Assembly: GCA_964639245.1 (NCBI GenBank)
Contig: CAZXCU010000022.1
Location: forward strand, 1 to 63,360
From: SB15 sp964639245
Lineage (GTDB): Bacteria > Chloroflexota > Anaerolineae > Aggregatilineales > J027
Direction of reading: 5' to 3'
DNA length: 63,360 nucleotides
A model generated the notes under the pieces. The model was not told the DNA's origin, did not search any database, and saw nothing but the letters and a program-made list of their open reading frames with translations. Position numbers and translations under genes: made by a program. This document shows positions 7,399 through 15,757 of this stretch, one piece after another. Numbering within the stretch: position 1 is the first letter of the stretch; each line of letters begins with the position of its first letter.

Positions 7399-7787
7399 TG
7401 GCAAAAATTACCCTTCTGGAAGGCTTGCCCTTTGTAGAAGTCACCGTTCAATTTTCTGGGAACGCGGTTCTCTTACCGCATGTTCTCGTAGATAGTGGTT
7501 CGGCTGCCACTTTGTTTAGAACCGATGCGATGCTTGATATGGGGATTCAGCTTAGCCTCGAAGCAAAAATTCGTCATATACAGGGGGTAGGTGGTTTGGA
7601 ACCTGTCCTTCCAAGTCAAGTCGATTCTATTATGATAGACAATATGATTGCTGCGCCTTTCACCATTCAAATGGGCGCTCTCAACTATGGTTTTCCTTTT
7701 GAATTTGATGGGATTTTAGGGGTGGATTTTTTGCGGCACGTTCAAGCCGTGCTGGATTTTGCAAAGTTAGAAATTCGCCCGCGCTAA
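7398..7787 (+). CDS. Retropepsin-like aspartic protease domain protein
   Basis: A 129-residue protein consisting of one pepsin/retropepsin-like domain. The catalytic triad motif appears as VDSGSAATL (Asp-Ser-Gly, in place of the classical DTG) at about residues 32-40, and a later GILGVDFL corresponds to the hydrophobic-Gly motif that packs against the active site. A single DSG-containing domain would have to dimerise to form the active site, as in retroviral proteases. There is no signal peptide, so it is probably cytosolic. It is coupled to the 85-residue gene before it. Substrate unknown. Confidence 0.8.
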   Translation: MAKITLLEGLPFVEVTVQFSGNAVLLPHVLVDSGSAATLFRTDAMLDMGIQLSLEAKIRHIQGVGGLEPVLPSQVDSIMIDNMIAAPFTIQMGALNYGFPFEFDGILGVDFLRHVQAVLDFAKLEIRPR

Positions 7788-7843
7788 TTTAACCATCAGA
7801 CAACTTTTGTCTAGGGACATGCACATTCATCTTCCCGTAGGCG

Positions 7844-7852
7844 TGCTATACT
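7844..7852 (+). promoter_or_regulatory. Extended -10 promoter element
   Basis: TGCTATACT matches an extended -10 (TGnTATAAT-like) about 28 bases before ATG 7880. No good -35 box accompanies it, which is acceptable for an extended -10 promoter. Confidence 0.35.
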
Positions 7853-7879
7853 AAAAGTGGCAAACGCAGGAAGTATCGG

Positions 7880-8311
7880 ATGACCTCCAAAACAAAAAAA
7901 TTGGTACGTGTAAAAAGAGAGGGTGAGCCGCGCCGCCGCCTGACCTTGCGCTTCGACATGGATGCCTTTGCGGGGCGAATGAACACTTGGTCACGCCCGC
8001 TTCGGATTGCGATTGCGACCCTGACGGCGGTGCTGTGGGTGGGGTTGCTGATTGCGATTTTGAACGCGGTGTTGCCTGCCGATTCATTCCAAGACCCGGA
8101 CAGCGCCTTTAATATCGTGTTGGGCTTGTCTATTTTCGGGATGGTGCTGTATGGGGTGGGTTGGGCGCTGCTGGTGGGCTTTGACCTTGACCCCGACCAG
8201 CCATGGCAAGCCAAACGGCCTGCCGTGTATTATCTGCTGTCGGGGGGAATCGCCTTAACCCTGATTGTGTTGGGTGTCATCGTCGGTGTTTTTTACGCTT
8301 TTGTGTTATGA
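7880..8311 (+). CDS. Small membrane protein with three transmembrane segments
   Basis: A 143-residue protein with a basic cytoplasmic N-terminus (KTKKLVRVKREGEPRRR) and three hydrophobic helices at roughly residues 41-63, 79-101 and 118-142, separated by short acidic loops (PADSFQDPD and DLDPDQPWQ). ATG 7880 has a CAGGAAG Shine-Dalgarno sequence. It belongs to no family that I recognise. It converges on the AlkC-type gene and overlaps its 3' end by six bases, so the two transcripts face each other. Confidence 0.8.
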   Translation: MTSKTKKLVRVKREGEPRRRLTLRFDMDAFAGRMNTWSRPLRIAIATLTAVLWVGLLIAILNAVLPADSFQDPDSAFNIVLGLSIFGMVLYGVGWALLVGFDLDPDQPWQAKRPAVYYLLSGGIALTLIVLGVIVGVFYAFVL

Positions 8312-9400
8312 AATAACCAGCGTAAAAGGCTGCCGCGCATAGGCCTCGCCGTTAATTTTGAGTTCAACCGCCTGTTCTCCCGCATAATAAACCCGTGTCG
8401 TGATGGGGCGAATCGGGTGAGACCGGCTGAGGGTGATTTTTTCGCCCGCGTTGAGCGTCTTTTTTGTCCATTTAAACACCTTCGGCGCAAGTGACCCGTT
8501 GGCCTTGCGAAAATAGACCGTATAATCAATCACCAATTCCTGTACTATTTCTGCCAGCGATTCAAGCTCACACGAAAAAACGAGTGTTTCCCCAAAATTG
8601 ACCGTATCGGTGGCGAGTTGTAACGCCGAAACGCGAATCTGTGCGCCATGCCCATAACCGATGAGTTCCAGCGCGGCGGGATGTCCGGCTTTGACCAAGG
8701 TTCGCAGCGCGTGGTGAATCAGTTTTTTCATCTCAGGGGTTGGGATGCTTTGCCACTGTTGCAAAGTTTGAATTACGACTTCGGGATGGTCTTTGGCGAT
8801 GTCATTCAAATTATTCGCCACACTGCGCCGCACATATTCCGACTCATCCGCTTTCAAATTTTCCAGAATCGGCAGAATCGGGGCGGGGTTAGCCTTGAGA
8901 TGGGGCAGTCCCATATTCCAAGGCAGGCGCGGACGACACCCCTCGCTGGCTAATCGGCGGACATGCTCATTTTCATGCTGTGACCATGCCAGCATTTGCG
9001 CCATCATACGCGGCGAATCGGCGAGAATGAACGGACGCACCGCCCCTTCTGAACTGGACTGCCGGGTAAATTCTTCCAGCGCAGGCAGGGAGGCTTCCCA
9101 ATTTTCCAAGCCATAAACCTCGACAAAATCGGGGAAGATGAGCATTTCAAAATGGTAACCCTGCAAACGGCGCGAGGCTTGGCGCAAAATCTCCACTGCG
9201 GCGGCGTAATCGGCGGGCAGAAAGTCACGCAGGGTGAGCGAAATGTGGCGCATCCGATTTTTGAGTTCGCGTGCATCCCACGCCGAATCCATTACTTTTT
9301 CGATGAATTTTTCGCGCTGAAACGCGGGATACACGGTATGGATGGCACGGGCAACATCCCCGACCAGCGCGGCGTTGAACATATTTTTGAGGGGTTCCAT
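8306..9400 (-). CDS. alkC: AlkC-type DNA alkylation repair glycosylase
   Basis: A 364-residue HEAT-repeat protein of the AlkC/AlkD superfamily, which removes 3-methyl purines (3-methyladenine, 3-methylcytosine) from DNA by recognising the positively charged base. It opens with EPLKNMFN, the conserved AlkC N-terminus, followed by HEAT-like helices to about residue 260 (HVRRLASEGCRPRLPW, YVRRSVANNLNDIAKD). The last 100 residues form a beta-rich domain (QLATDTVNFGE to QPFTLVIS) that fits the Ig-like domain of AlkC enzymes. Length is standard. No adaptive-response regulator is adjacent. It overlaps the facing membrane-protein gene by six bases. Confidence 0.88.
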   Translation of the reverse strand: MEPLKNMFNAALVGDVARAIHTVYPAFQREKFIEKVMDSAWDARELKNRMRHISLTLRDFLPADYAAAVEILRQASRRLQGYHFEMLIFPDFVEVYGLENWEASLPALEEFTRQSSSEGAVRPFILADSPRMMAQMLAWSQHENEHVRRLASEGCRPRLPWNMGLPHLKANPAPILPILENLKADESEYVRRSVANNLNDIAKDHPEVVIQTLQQWQSIPTPEMKKLIHHALRTLVKAGHPAALELIGYGHGAQIRVSALQLATDTVNFGETLVFSCELESLAEIVQELVIDYTVYFRKANGSLAPKVFKWTKKTLNAGEKITLSRSHPIRPITTRVYYAGEQAVELKINGEAYARQPFTLVIS

Positions 9401-9488
9401 CAGGTTTTTAAATCCTTTTTTCGAGCAACATTTCTATTGTATAGGGATGTTCCTGACAGCCCTGTGTCAGGAGTAAATAAATCGCACC

Positions 9489-9517
9489 TTGATAGAAAGT
9501 TGGTTTTTCGATACCAT
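9489..9517 (+). promoter_or_regulatory. Sigma-70-type promoter of the rpsF operon
   Basis: TTGATA (9489-9494), 17-base spacer, TACCAT (9512-9517). It would start transcription near 9524 and give a leader of about 70 bases before rpsF. Confidence 0.45.
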
Positions 9518-9540
9518 CTAGCCTGTTTGACAACTTTCCG

Positions 9541-9570
9541 CTCACAGCGTTTGGGTCTGTGAGCAAACCC
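9541..9570 (+). promoter_or_regulatory. Possible S6:S18 autoregulatory leader hairpin
   Basis: CTCACAG (9541-9547) pairs with CTGTGAG (9557-9563) around a nine-base loop. An alternative stem GTTTG (9549-9553) with CAAAC (9564-9568) excludes the first and ends beside a CCCG. S6:S18 complexes bind CCG-containing leader stems in many bacteria, and this leader precedes rpsF directly, so it is a plausible feedback site. This is inference from position and pairing only. Confidence 0.35.
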
Positions 9571-9592
9571 GAGGAAGGAGATAATTTTCTCG

Positions 9593-9883
9593 ATGCAGCG
9601 TCAGTATGAATTGACCTTTATTTTGCCCCCTGCCACCGCCGAAGCCGAAATTGAGGTGCTTCTGGGAACCATTCAAGGATGGATTACCGAAAGCGGTGGG
9701 GAAATCGTTAAAGCCACCCACTGGGGGCGACGCAAGTTGGCCTACCCCATCCAGAATTACAAAGAAGGCTACTACATCCTCCTTGAATACAAAGCGGATT
9801 CGCTGGCGATTAAGGATCTGGAACGCCGTTTGCGGTTGGATGCGTCGGTGCTGCGTCATCTTGTCATCGCGCAAGACGAATAG
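9593..9883 (+). CDS. rpsF: 30S ribosomal protein S6
   Basis: A 96-residue ribosomal protein S6 of the small-subunit platform, which forms a heterodimer with S18. Typical features are the N-terminal YELTFILPP strand, WGRRKLAYPI, and YYILLEYKADS followed by ERRLRLDASVLRHLV. It has no long glutamate-rich tail. GAGGAAGGAG lies nine bases before the ATG. It begins the conserved rpsF-ssb-rpsR cluster, with 12 bases to ssb. Confidence 0.97.
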   Translation: MQRQYELTFILPPATAEAEIEVLLGTIQGWITESGGEIVKATHWGRRKLAYPIQNYKEGYYILLEYKADSLAIKDLERRLRLDASVLRHLVIAQDE

Positions 9884-9895
9884 GACTGCCTGCCG

Positions 9896-10291
9896 ATGAG
9901 TCGCGGATTAAACAAGGTGATGATTATTGGGCGGTTGGAGCGCGATCCTGAAATGCGCTATACCCCCAATGGTCGCCCCGTTACCAGCTTCAGCGTCGCA
10001 ACTACCCATTCATGGGTCTCGGCGGAAGGGGAACGCCACGAAGAAACCGAATGGTTTAACGTGGTGGCATGGGGGCCGCTTGCCAAAATCTGCCAGACAC
10101 ATCTTGCGAAGGGAAAGCAGGTGTATGTGGAAGGCCGTCTTAAAACCCGCAGTTGGGAAGACCACACGGGCAAGCGGCACTTTCGGACGGAAATTGTCGC
10201 CAGAGAAATGGTCGTGCTGGGAGACAAAGATGATGACTCCTACGATATGCGCGATGAATATGACGACAACAGTGATGATTTCAACTTTTAG
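9896..10291 (+). CDS. ssb: Single-stranded DNA-binding protein
   Basis: A 131-residue SSB with an OB fold spanning residues 1-107 (LNKVMIIGRLERDPEMRYTPNG, VEGRLKTRSW) and a short acidic tail rich in Asp ending DDFNF. The tail departs from the usual DDIPF tip that binds partner proteins, although the terminal Phe and acidic run are kept. The linker between OB fold and tail is very short. It forms homotetramers protecting single-stranded DNA in replication and repair. Located between rpsF and rpsR as in many bacteria. Confidence 0.96.
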   Translation: MSRGLNKVMIIGRLERDPEMRYTPNGRPVTSFSVATTHSWVSAEGERHEETEWFNVVAWGPLAKICQTHLAKGKQVYVEGRLKTRSWEDHTGKRHFRTEIVAREMVVLGDKDDDSYDMRDEYDDNSDDFNF

Positions 10292-10308
10292 GTAAGGCGG
10301 AGTATCAA

Positions 10309-10548
10309 ATGAGCTACTACAGAGGACGCGGCACCAAAGGCTGCCCCTTTTTGCACGAAGGTAAGTGTGTGATTGATTACAAAGACGTGGACACGCTCCG
10401 ACGTTATGTGACGGAAGAGGGCAAAATTCGCCCGCGCCGTCAGTCGAATGTTTGTGCCAAGTGCCAGCGTAAATTGGCGGTGGCAATCAAACGCGCCCGT
10501 CACCTTGCGCTGCTGCCATACGCATCGTCTCACACACACAGGGATTAA
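10309..10548 (+). CDS. rpsR: 30S ribosomal protein S18 (four-cysteine form)
   Basis: A 79-residue S18 with the core IDYKDVDTLRRYVTEEGKI and QRKLAVAIKRARHLALLPY. It carries Cys12, Cys20, Cys49 and Cys52 (GCP, GKC, CAKC), the zinc-binding C+ arrangement; many paralogues that respond to zinc limitation lack these residues. It pairs with S6 on the 30S platform. It lies 17 bases after ssb and six before the parvulin gene. In many genomes L9 (rplI) follows here; it does not in this window. Confidence 0.97.
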   Translation: MSYYRGRGTKGCPFLHEGKCVIDYKDVDTLRRYVTEEGKIRPRRQSNVCAKCQRKLAVAIKRARHLALLPYASSHTHRD

Positions 10549-10554
10549 TCGCGC

Positions 10555-12123
10555 ATGTCAAAAAGAGACACCACAGGCGGGCCAAAGCAGCGTCGCCTGA
10601 CGCAAGAGGATATCCAACGCCGTCAAGAATATAAATCCAAAGCCCAGCGCGAACATGAAGTCCAGCGCATTGTGCTGATTGTCACGGTTGTGCTGGTGAC
10701 GCTGGTGGTGATTATCGTGGCGGGGGCGCTGATTTATGATAATGCGGTGTTACCCCGTGAATCGCTGGTGACGGTCAATGGCGAAGAAATCAACATTAAC
10801 CAGTTCAAAGGGCGGGTGCAGTACGAACGCTTTAAACTCGCCGAACAAATGCGTTCCCTTTATGATGAATTGGTCGCACGCGGACTCGAAAAAGAAACCG
10901 CGCAGCAGCAGGTTTTGGGTGCGTTCAGCAGCCAGCAAGAAGGCCAACCCGGTCTGCTGGATTATCTGATTGTGGACAATTTGCTCGGCGAACAGGTGCT
11001 TCAACAGTTAGAACGCGAAAAAGTCATCGAACAAAAAGCCAAAGAATTTGGCATTGAAGTCGATGATTCGCAATTTGACGACGAAGTGAATAACTTGGTG
11101 GCGCTGTACACCGGACGCAGTTTGACCGTGACCCCCAGCGCGACCCCCAGCGAAGAACCGAGCATTACGCCTTCGCCCTTTGTCTCTGCGACCCCGAGCG
11201 CGACCCCGACGATCACCCCGATTCCGAGTGATACGCCGATTCCGACGGTGGAAGGCTGTACCACTGAACCCTGTGCGACGGTGACAATTCTGCCCAGCCC
11301 CACGATTGTTGACCCCTTGTTTGCGGTCACATTCACGCCGACACCGAGCGCCACATTTACCCCACTGGCACAGGAACAGGTGGTTTCGACGGTGGAATCG
11401 TTCCGCAAAGATTTCTTTGAACAGGGCGATGAAGAATCCAAGTTGGATGAAGAAGCCATCCGCGATACCTTCTATGCGGCGGCGCTGCAAACTGCCTTGC
11501 GCGATTTTGTGACCTCCGCCGAATTTTTGCCCGGCGAAGAAGATGAAAACGGCGAACCGCTTGAAAATGTCTATTACGTGCCGTTGCAGGATACGTATGT
11601 GAAAATTCGCCACATCCTGATTCAATTCCCCGAAGGCGAAGTGGTCAGCGAAACCGACACCGAAAACGGGTATCTCCAGGAAGCGCAGCAGGTGTTAGAG
11701 GCGCTCAACGCGGGTGAAGATTTTGCGGCGCTGGCGCTGATTCACTCGGATGACCCCGGCAGCAACACCAACGGCGGGTTTTATGATTGGGCCCCTTCCA
11801 GCAACTATGTGGAAGGTTTCCGCGAAGCCACCGAAGATACGCCGCTTGGTCAATTCACCGAACCCGTCTATTCCCAATTTGGCTATCACATCATTCAGGT
11901 GTTAGACCGTGAACTGCGGGATGTGCCGGAATCGACCCTTGAACAACGCCGCAATGAACAATTTGCGCTGTGGTTGGACGGGGAAACGACTCTCGCACGG
12001 GTCGAACGTCGTGAAGATTGGTCGGAATTTATTCCCGCCGATCCCACCTACAACGATTTGCTGGATGATATTCTGCCCCGTTATAACGAAGATACGGGCG
12101 GTTTCAGCGACGACGAAGAATAA
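10555..12123 (+). CDS. Membrane-anchored parvulin-type peptidyl-prolyl isomerase
   Basis: A 522-residue extracytoplasmic foldase of the SurA/PrsA kind. After a charged cytoplasmic N-terminus there is one membrane segment (about residues 36-62), a SurA-N-like helical region (64-185; EININQFKGRVQYER), a Ser/Thr/Pro-rich insertion (about 185-280), and a parvulin domain (about 350-450) with VKIRHILIQF, ALIHSDDPGSNTNGG and SQFGYHIIQVLDRE. Parvulins catalyse cis-trans isomerisation of prolyl bonds in secreted proteins. It is cotranscribed with rpsF-ssb-rpsR (six-base gap). The disordered insertion inside the helical domain resembles the linkers of neighbouring exported proteins. Confidence 0.92.
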   Translation: MSKRDTTGGPKQRRLTQEDIQRRQEYKSKAQREHEVQRIVLIVTVVLVTLVVIIVAGALIYDNAVLPRESLVTVNGEEININQFKGRVQYERFKLAEQMRSLYDELVARGLEKETAQQQVLGAFSSQQEGQPGLLDYLIVDNLLGEQVLQQLEREKVIEQKAKEFGIEVDDSQFDDEVNNLVALYTGRSLTVTPSATPSEEPSITPSPFVSATPSATPTITPIPSDTPIPTVEGCTTEPCATVTILPSPTIVDPLFAVTFTPTPSATFTPLAQEQVVSTVESFRKDFFEQGDEESKLDEEAIRDTFYAAALQTALRDFVTSAEFLPGEEDENGEPLENVYYVPLQDTYVKIRHILIQFPEGEVVSETDTENGYLQEAQQVLEALNAGEDFAALALIHSDDPGSNTNGGFYDWAPSSNYVEGFREATEDTPLGQFTEPVYSQFGYHIIQVLDRELRDVPESTLEQRRNEQFALWLDGETTLARVERREDWSEFIPADPTYNDLLDDILPRYNEDTGGFSDDEE

Positions 12124-12142
12124 CTGTCCTGATTTCAAAAAG

Positions 12143-12170
12143 GCACAGGCGAAAAACCTGTGCTTTTTTT
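12143..12170. terminator. Terminator between the rpsF operon and the facing envelope operon
   Basis: GCACAGG (12143-12149), seven-base loop, CCTGTGC (12157-12163) and eight T residues. It ends the rpsF operon. The converging minus-strand gene stops within the T run, and the A-rich 5' side could let the hairpin serve both directions. Confidence 0.85.
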
Positions 12171-12952
12171 TATCCCCTTCGCAGCAAACTGACCAGCAAG
12201 CCCAAGCCGCCTAAACCAATCAACCCCGCAATCGGCGCAATCGGGGGCATGGCGCTGCCACTCGCGGCGGTGCTGCGCGGGGTGGTCAAATCGGCAATTG
12301 GCAGGGGGGTATCGGTAAAGGGCGGAAAGGTAAAGGTCGGCAAAAATTGCGGGTCGGTGGTGCCTGCGATGGGCTGGCTGTCCGGCGGGAGTTGGCCTTC
12401 TACCGTAAAAACCCCTGTGGGGGTGATGAGCGCTTGCAGGGTTTGGGTTTGAAAAATGCCGGGGGTTGCGGTGATGGCAAGCTGGGTTTCCTGCTGCCCC
12501 GCCACCGCCGGATTTTCGGTGGGAATCTGATTCGGGTCGAGATTGGGAATTAAATTCACATCACCAATCAACTGCACCACACTTTGATGAATCCAACCGA
12601 TGTTGCTGCCGCTCGGGTTGTCGGGATAGTCGAGTTGATACCATTCAAAATAGCGCCCAACCACGGCGTAGGTTTGCCCCGGATTGATTTGCCCCACCCG
12701 TTCGCTGTTAATATCGGGCTGGGAACGGACATTGGTTTGTGCGGTCAGCGCTTCCACCACCGCCGGCCCCTGTGAAGTCGGAGTCACGGTGGGCGTTTGC
12801 GTCGGTGGAGAGAGAGTCGCCGTGCCAGTCGGCAGAATCACGGGAACGGGCGTGCTGGTGGGCTGCTGGGCGAAAACAGAGCGCGGAAAAAATATCCAGA
12901 ATAATGAAAACATGATGGATGTGATATAGCCCAACGTTTTTAATTTTTTCAT
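12170..12952 (-). CDS. Exported SH3-like domain protein with C-terminal membrane anchor
   Basis: A 260-residue protein: signal peptide (residues 1-28, ending SVFAQQ), a Thr/Pro-rich stretch, a bacterial SH3-like domain (about 66-130; TNVRSQPDINSERVGQINPG and GWIHQSVVQL), a long disordered region, and a C-terminal hydrophobic helix followed by RRG, which would tether it to the membrane. Bacterial SH3 domains commonly bind peptidoglycan. The start is ATG 12952, whose first base is the last of the upstream gene's TGA (TGATG), so it is translationally coupled to the M23 lipoprotein gene. A shared role in cell-wall binding or remodelling is likely. Confidence 0.82.
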   Translation of the reverse strand: MKKLKTLGYITSIMFSLFWIFFPRSVFAQQPTSTPVPVILPTGTATLSPPTQTPTVTPTSQGPAVVEALTAQTNVRSQPDINSERVGQINPGQTYAVVGRYFEWYQLDYPDNPSGSNIGWIHQSVVQLIGDVNLIPNLDPNQIPTENPAVAGQQETQLAITATPGIFQTQTLQALITPTGVFTVEGQLPPDSQPIAGTTDPQFLPTFTFPPFTDTPLPIADLTTPRSTAASGSAMPPIAPIAGLIGLGGLGLLVSLLRRG

Positions 12953-14655
12953 CACCAATTTACCTGATTAATCGGGTCTTCGCGTCCGACTTCGGCACGG
13001 CGGAAATCGCCATTGGCATTTTCCATGTAGCCCTGATATTCCGCGCCGGAATAGCCCCGCACCGTCCACCCACTCAATTTGAAGGGGATATTCGGCGCAC
13101 CTTCGGGACAATCGGTGCAGTCCACTGGAATCCATTCGCCGTTGTAGCGCCGTCCGATGTGTAAATGCGTGCCGCTAGAAAATCCGCCCATGCACGAAGG
13201 ATGGCCTAATCTGTCGCCGGTGGTGACAGTGGTGCCGGGCTGCACCAGATCGCCATCTTCTTGAATATGGAGATAAACCACTGTCCAGCCCGTATGCTCA
13301 TTCCCATCAAAATCTAAATCAAGGATGATGAAGCCTTTGCCACTCCGCGCAATCACGCCCGGCGCAACGGCTGTCACCCAGAAGGGCGAAATATAACATG
13401 CGCCCTGAATGGCGATATTATCCGGTGGGGTGGGCGGGGCAAAATCAATCGAAGCCCACGCCGAACCCGTATCATATCCGCCATGTGGCCCGCCTGTAAA
13501 ATACCATGTTTCGCCTTTGGGGAAAGGGAACACCCATTCCGGCTGAGTCAAATCTGCGGGAATCATCGGTTCAAATGCGCCAATGAAGGGGTCGCCAAAC
13601 ATGGAAAGATACTGTTGGAAAAAGCCCTGTTCGCTGACATCCACCTGCCATTGTTCGAGCGTGTTGTTAAAACTCAGGAAATATTGCAGGGCAACCGTCC
13701 CCGGATTGAGGGAGGGGTTAATCAGCACCGAGCGCCCATCGGCAAAATTGATGAGCCGCAAACTGCGATATTTCCAGCCATAATATCCACCGGACAGAAT
13801 ATCGGCGGTGTCCAACAATTGTTTGTATAAACCCTGCCGCGTGGGTTCGAGCAGCCCAAAGGGGTAAAGCATCTGGTTTTCATCAACGGTGGGTTCAGAA
13901 AGCCACTTGCCGCGATATTCCAGGAGGGCTAATAAAATGCGCGGGTTGATGCTGTAATTTTTGGCGACTTGATCCACCATTTCCACGCCGCTTAAGTAAT
14001 CTTCTTCGCTCACTGTATCGGAATAGGCACGCAAAAATCCCTCTTTCAATTTCACATAGGATGCTACATTGAATCCGGCGGCGGTGGGGCTGTAGATAAT
14101 TTCGCTGTCCGGCGCAAGTTTGAGGGAAGGGCTTTGGGGAATCGCGCCCGTGCTGTCGGGCAATAACAGCACTTGCCCCACTTCCAACAGATTCGGGTCA
14201 GTCAAGCCGTTGGCGTTCATCAGCGCGTCGAGGGTAATGCCTGCGGACGCGGCAATAATCGCAAGCGTATCGCCGGGCTGCACGGTGTAGGATCCGCCGC
14301 CTGTGATGGTGACGCTGGCAGACTCCGAACGGGTCGGATTGGGGGTGGGTTTGATGGGGGTGGTGGTCGGTTCGGTGGGGGTGGGGGATTCGTGTAACAC
14401 CCGTTCCCCGCCGGGAAAAGTCGCCGTGACGTAAATGATTTCCTGCTCGCCGGGCCGCGCACACGCCAGAATCGAGAGGAGGAGGAAAAAAACGACGATC
14501 AAGGGGCGTTTGCTTACAAAAATTTTGGGGAACGCCGAGTCCACTTCAGTGGACTTCCTACGCATAGCACGGGAATTAATTCCCATGCGAACGCCGATTG
14601 AGCGTAGGAAGTCGGTTAAAACCGACCCGGCAGCCCGTTGATGTTGATGTCTCAT
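12952..14655 (-). CDS. Lipoprotein with LysM and M23 (LytM-type) peptidase domains
   Basis: A 567-residue envelope protein. Residues 51-65 form a lipoprotein signal (IVVFFLLLSILAC, lipid Cys65), then a Thr/Pro linker, a LysM peptidoglycan-binding domain (122-166) and, after a helical middle part, an M23 metallopeptidase domain (about 380-520) with His391 and Asp395 (HGGYD) and His497/His499 (HLH). Zinc ligands are thus present and the enzyme could cleave peptidoglycan cross-bridges. Oddly, about 45 residues precede the signal peptide and are encoded by palindromic repeat DNA. ATG 14655 overlaps the esterase stop (ATGA) with GGAGG before it; ATG at residue 31 is an alternative start. Confidence 0.88.
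   Translation of the reverse strand: MRHQHQRAAGSVLTDFLRSIGVRMGINSRAMRRKSTEVDSAFPKIFVSKRPLIVVFFLLLSILACARPGEQEIIYVTATFPGGERVLHESPTPTEPTTTPIKPTPNPTRSESASVTITGGGSYTVQPGDTLAIIAASAGITLDALMNANGLTDPNLLEVGQVLLLPDSTGAIPQSPSLKLAPDSEIIYSPTAAGFNVASYVKLKEGFLRAYSDTVSEEDYLSGVEMVDQVAKNYSINPRILLALLEYRGKWLSEPTVDENQMLYPFGLLEPTRQGLYKQLLDTADILSGGYYGWKYRSLRLINFADGRSVLINPSLNPGTVALQYFLSFNNTLEQWQVDVSEQGFFQQYLSMFGDPFIGAFEPMIPADLTQPEWVFPFPKGETWYFTGGPHGGYDTGSAWASIDFAPPTPPDNIAIQGACYISPFWVTAVAPGVIARSGKGFIILDLDFDGNEHTGWTVVYLHIQEDGDLVQPGTTVTTGDRLGHPSCMGGFSSGTHLHIGRRYNGEWIPVDCTDCPEGAPNIPFKLSGWTVRGYSGAEYQGYMENANGDFRRAEVGREDPINQVNW
14535..14640. repeat. Palindromic repeats inside the 5' end of the LysM/M23 gene
   Basis: Three short palindromes follow each other: GTCCACTTCAGTGGAC, GGGAATTAATTCCC and GTCGGTTTTAACCGAC, with CCTACGC and GCGTAGGAAG in inverse orientation between them. 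This is intergenic-type repeat structure, yet it is read in frame as the residues before the lipoprotein signal. Confidence 0.65.
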
Positions 14656-15671
14656 TGCAAAACCTCCGCCAGCAGCGCCAGCGAACGTTCGTAGCGTACC
14701 TGACTGCCGCTGTGTCCTCCGGCAAATTCTTCAAAATGGTGTGGAATCTGGAGCGTGTGCAATTTCTGGCTGAACACTCGCGCCCCGACTTGAAGTTGAT
14801 ACTCGTCGTAGCTACCCGCGTCAATTAGCAGGGCTTTTAAACCCCGCAGCGCCGTTTGGTAGGCGGGTTGGTCAATCATACGGAGGGGGTCAAAGGCCAG
14901 CCAGCGCTGCCAGACTTCCTCACGGAGTGCGCCCGTGTGTTCCTCAATCGGCAAATCAAAACCGAGTGGATTGTCGGGATTGGTGCCATGCGCCATTGAC
15001 CAGCACAAGGTCATAATCGTTTTCCAGAAAGTGCCACTTTTGGGTTCAATCTGGGCGACGGTGCGTAAAAATTCGGCAGCGCCGCCATATTTTGCCAACC
15101 CCTGATTCAATTCTGCGATGCCCGGCAAACAGGTAAATTCCCAGTACATATCGCCCGCGTGACAGGCGGCGGCGTGGAACAATTCGGGGTGGCGCATGGC
15201 CTGTACCAATGCACCGTACCCGCCACTGCTATGGCCTAAAATGCCGCGTGCCTCCGGTTGGGTGCGGTACTGGGCATCCACAAAGGGGATGATTTCTTGA
15301 GTCAGGTAAGTTTCGTAGTTGCCCATCGCCGAGTTGAGATATTGTGACCCGCCGAGTGTCGTCCAGCAGTCCGGCATGACCACGATCACCGGAGGCATGA
15401 GCTTGTTGTGAATCAGGCGGTCTAATTTTTGTGCCATGTTTTCGCTGTAGGGTTTCCAGTTGAGGAAGGATTGTCCGGTGTGTCCATGCGCTGCCAGCAA
15501 ATAGATCACTGCGTAGCGCCGTTGGTTTTCGGGGTACTGCGGCGGAAGGTAAATCGTCACCGGGCGGCGGGTGGGGTCATTAAAATAATTCCCGCGCAGG
15601 GCAACACTTTCCAAAAGCGGTTGTTCAATCAGCGGCATGGGTCGGATATTCCTCAGGTTGGCAAGTTTCAT
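14652..15671 (-). CDS. Alpha/beta-hydrolase, esterase family
   Basis: A protein of about 339 residues of the esterase-D/antigen-85-like alpha/beta-hydrolase family. The nucleophile elbow GHSSGGYGAL (Ser in GHSSG) and an upstream oxyanion-type LLAAHGHTG are clear. A C-terminal AGGHSGSQVR probably supplies the catalytic His. No signal peptide is seen, so it appears cytosolic. The start is uncertain: ATG 15671 (MKLANLRN) has a weak AGG, ATG 15638 (MPLIEQP) has GAGGA at long spacing, and the frame extends to TTG 15698. It is the first gene of the operon with the M23 lipoprotein and SH3 protein, overlapping the former by four bases. Confidence 0.85.
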   Translation of the reverse strand: MKLANLRNIRPMPLIEQPLLESVALRGNYFNDPTRRPVTIYLPPQYPENQRRYAVIYLLAAHGHTGQSFLNWKPYSENMAQKLDRLIHNKLMPPVIVVMPDCWTTLGGSQYLNSAMGNYETYLTQEIIPFVDAQYRTQPEARGILGHSSGGYGALVQAMRHPELFHAAACHAGDMYWEFTCLPGIAELNQGLAKYGGAAEFLRTVAQIEPKSGTFWKTIMTLCWSMAHGTNPDNPLGFDLPIEEHTGALREEVWQRWLAFDPLRMIDQPAYQTALRGLKALLIDAGSYDEYQLQVGARVFSQKLHTLQIPHHFEEFAGGHSGSQVRYERSLALLAEVLQ

Positions 15672-15757
15672 TCTAGTGGCCTGCTGGCGGACTGACAAGC
15701 GGCGATTGGCACACGTCTGCCCCTTGCCATCGCAAAATATATTCTTTTATAGAAAAT

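Noticed and set aside
11001..11625. Long minus-strand frames within the parvulin gene
   Set aside because: Antisense of the Ser/Thr/Pro-rich insertion; composition is an artefact of GC-rich codons and no family is recognisable.
12170..12958. Start of the SH3 protein at TTG 12958
   Set aside because: ATG 12952 overlaps the upstream TGA in the classical TGATG arrangement and is followed by a normal signal peptide.
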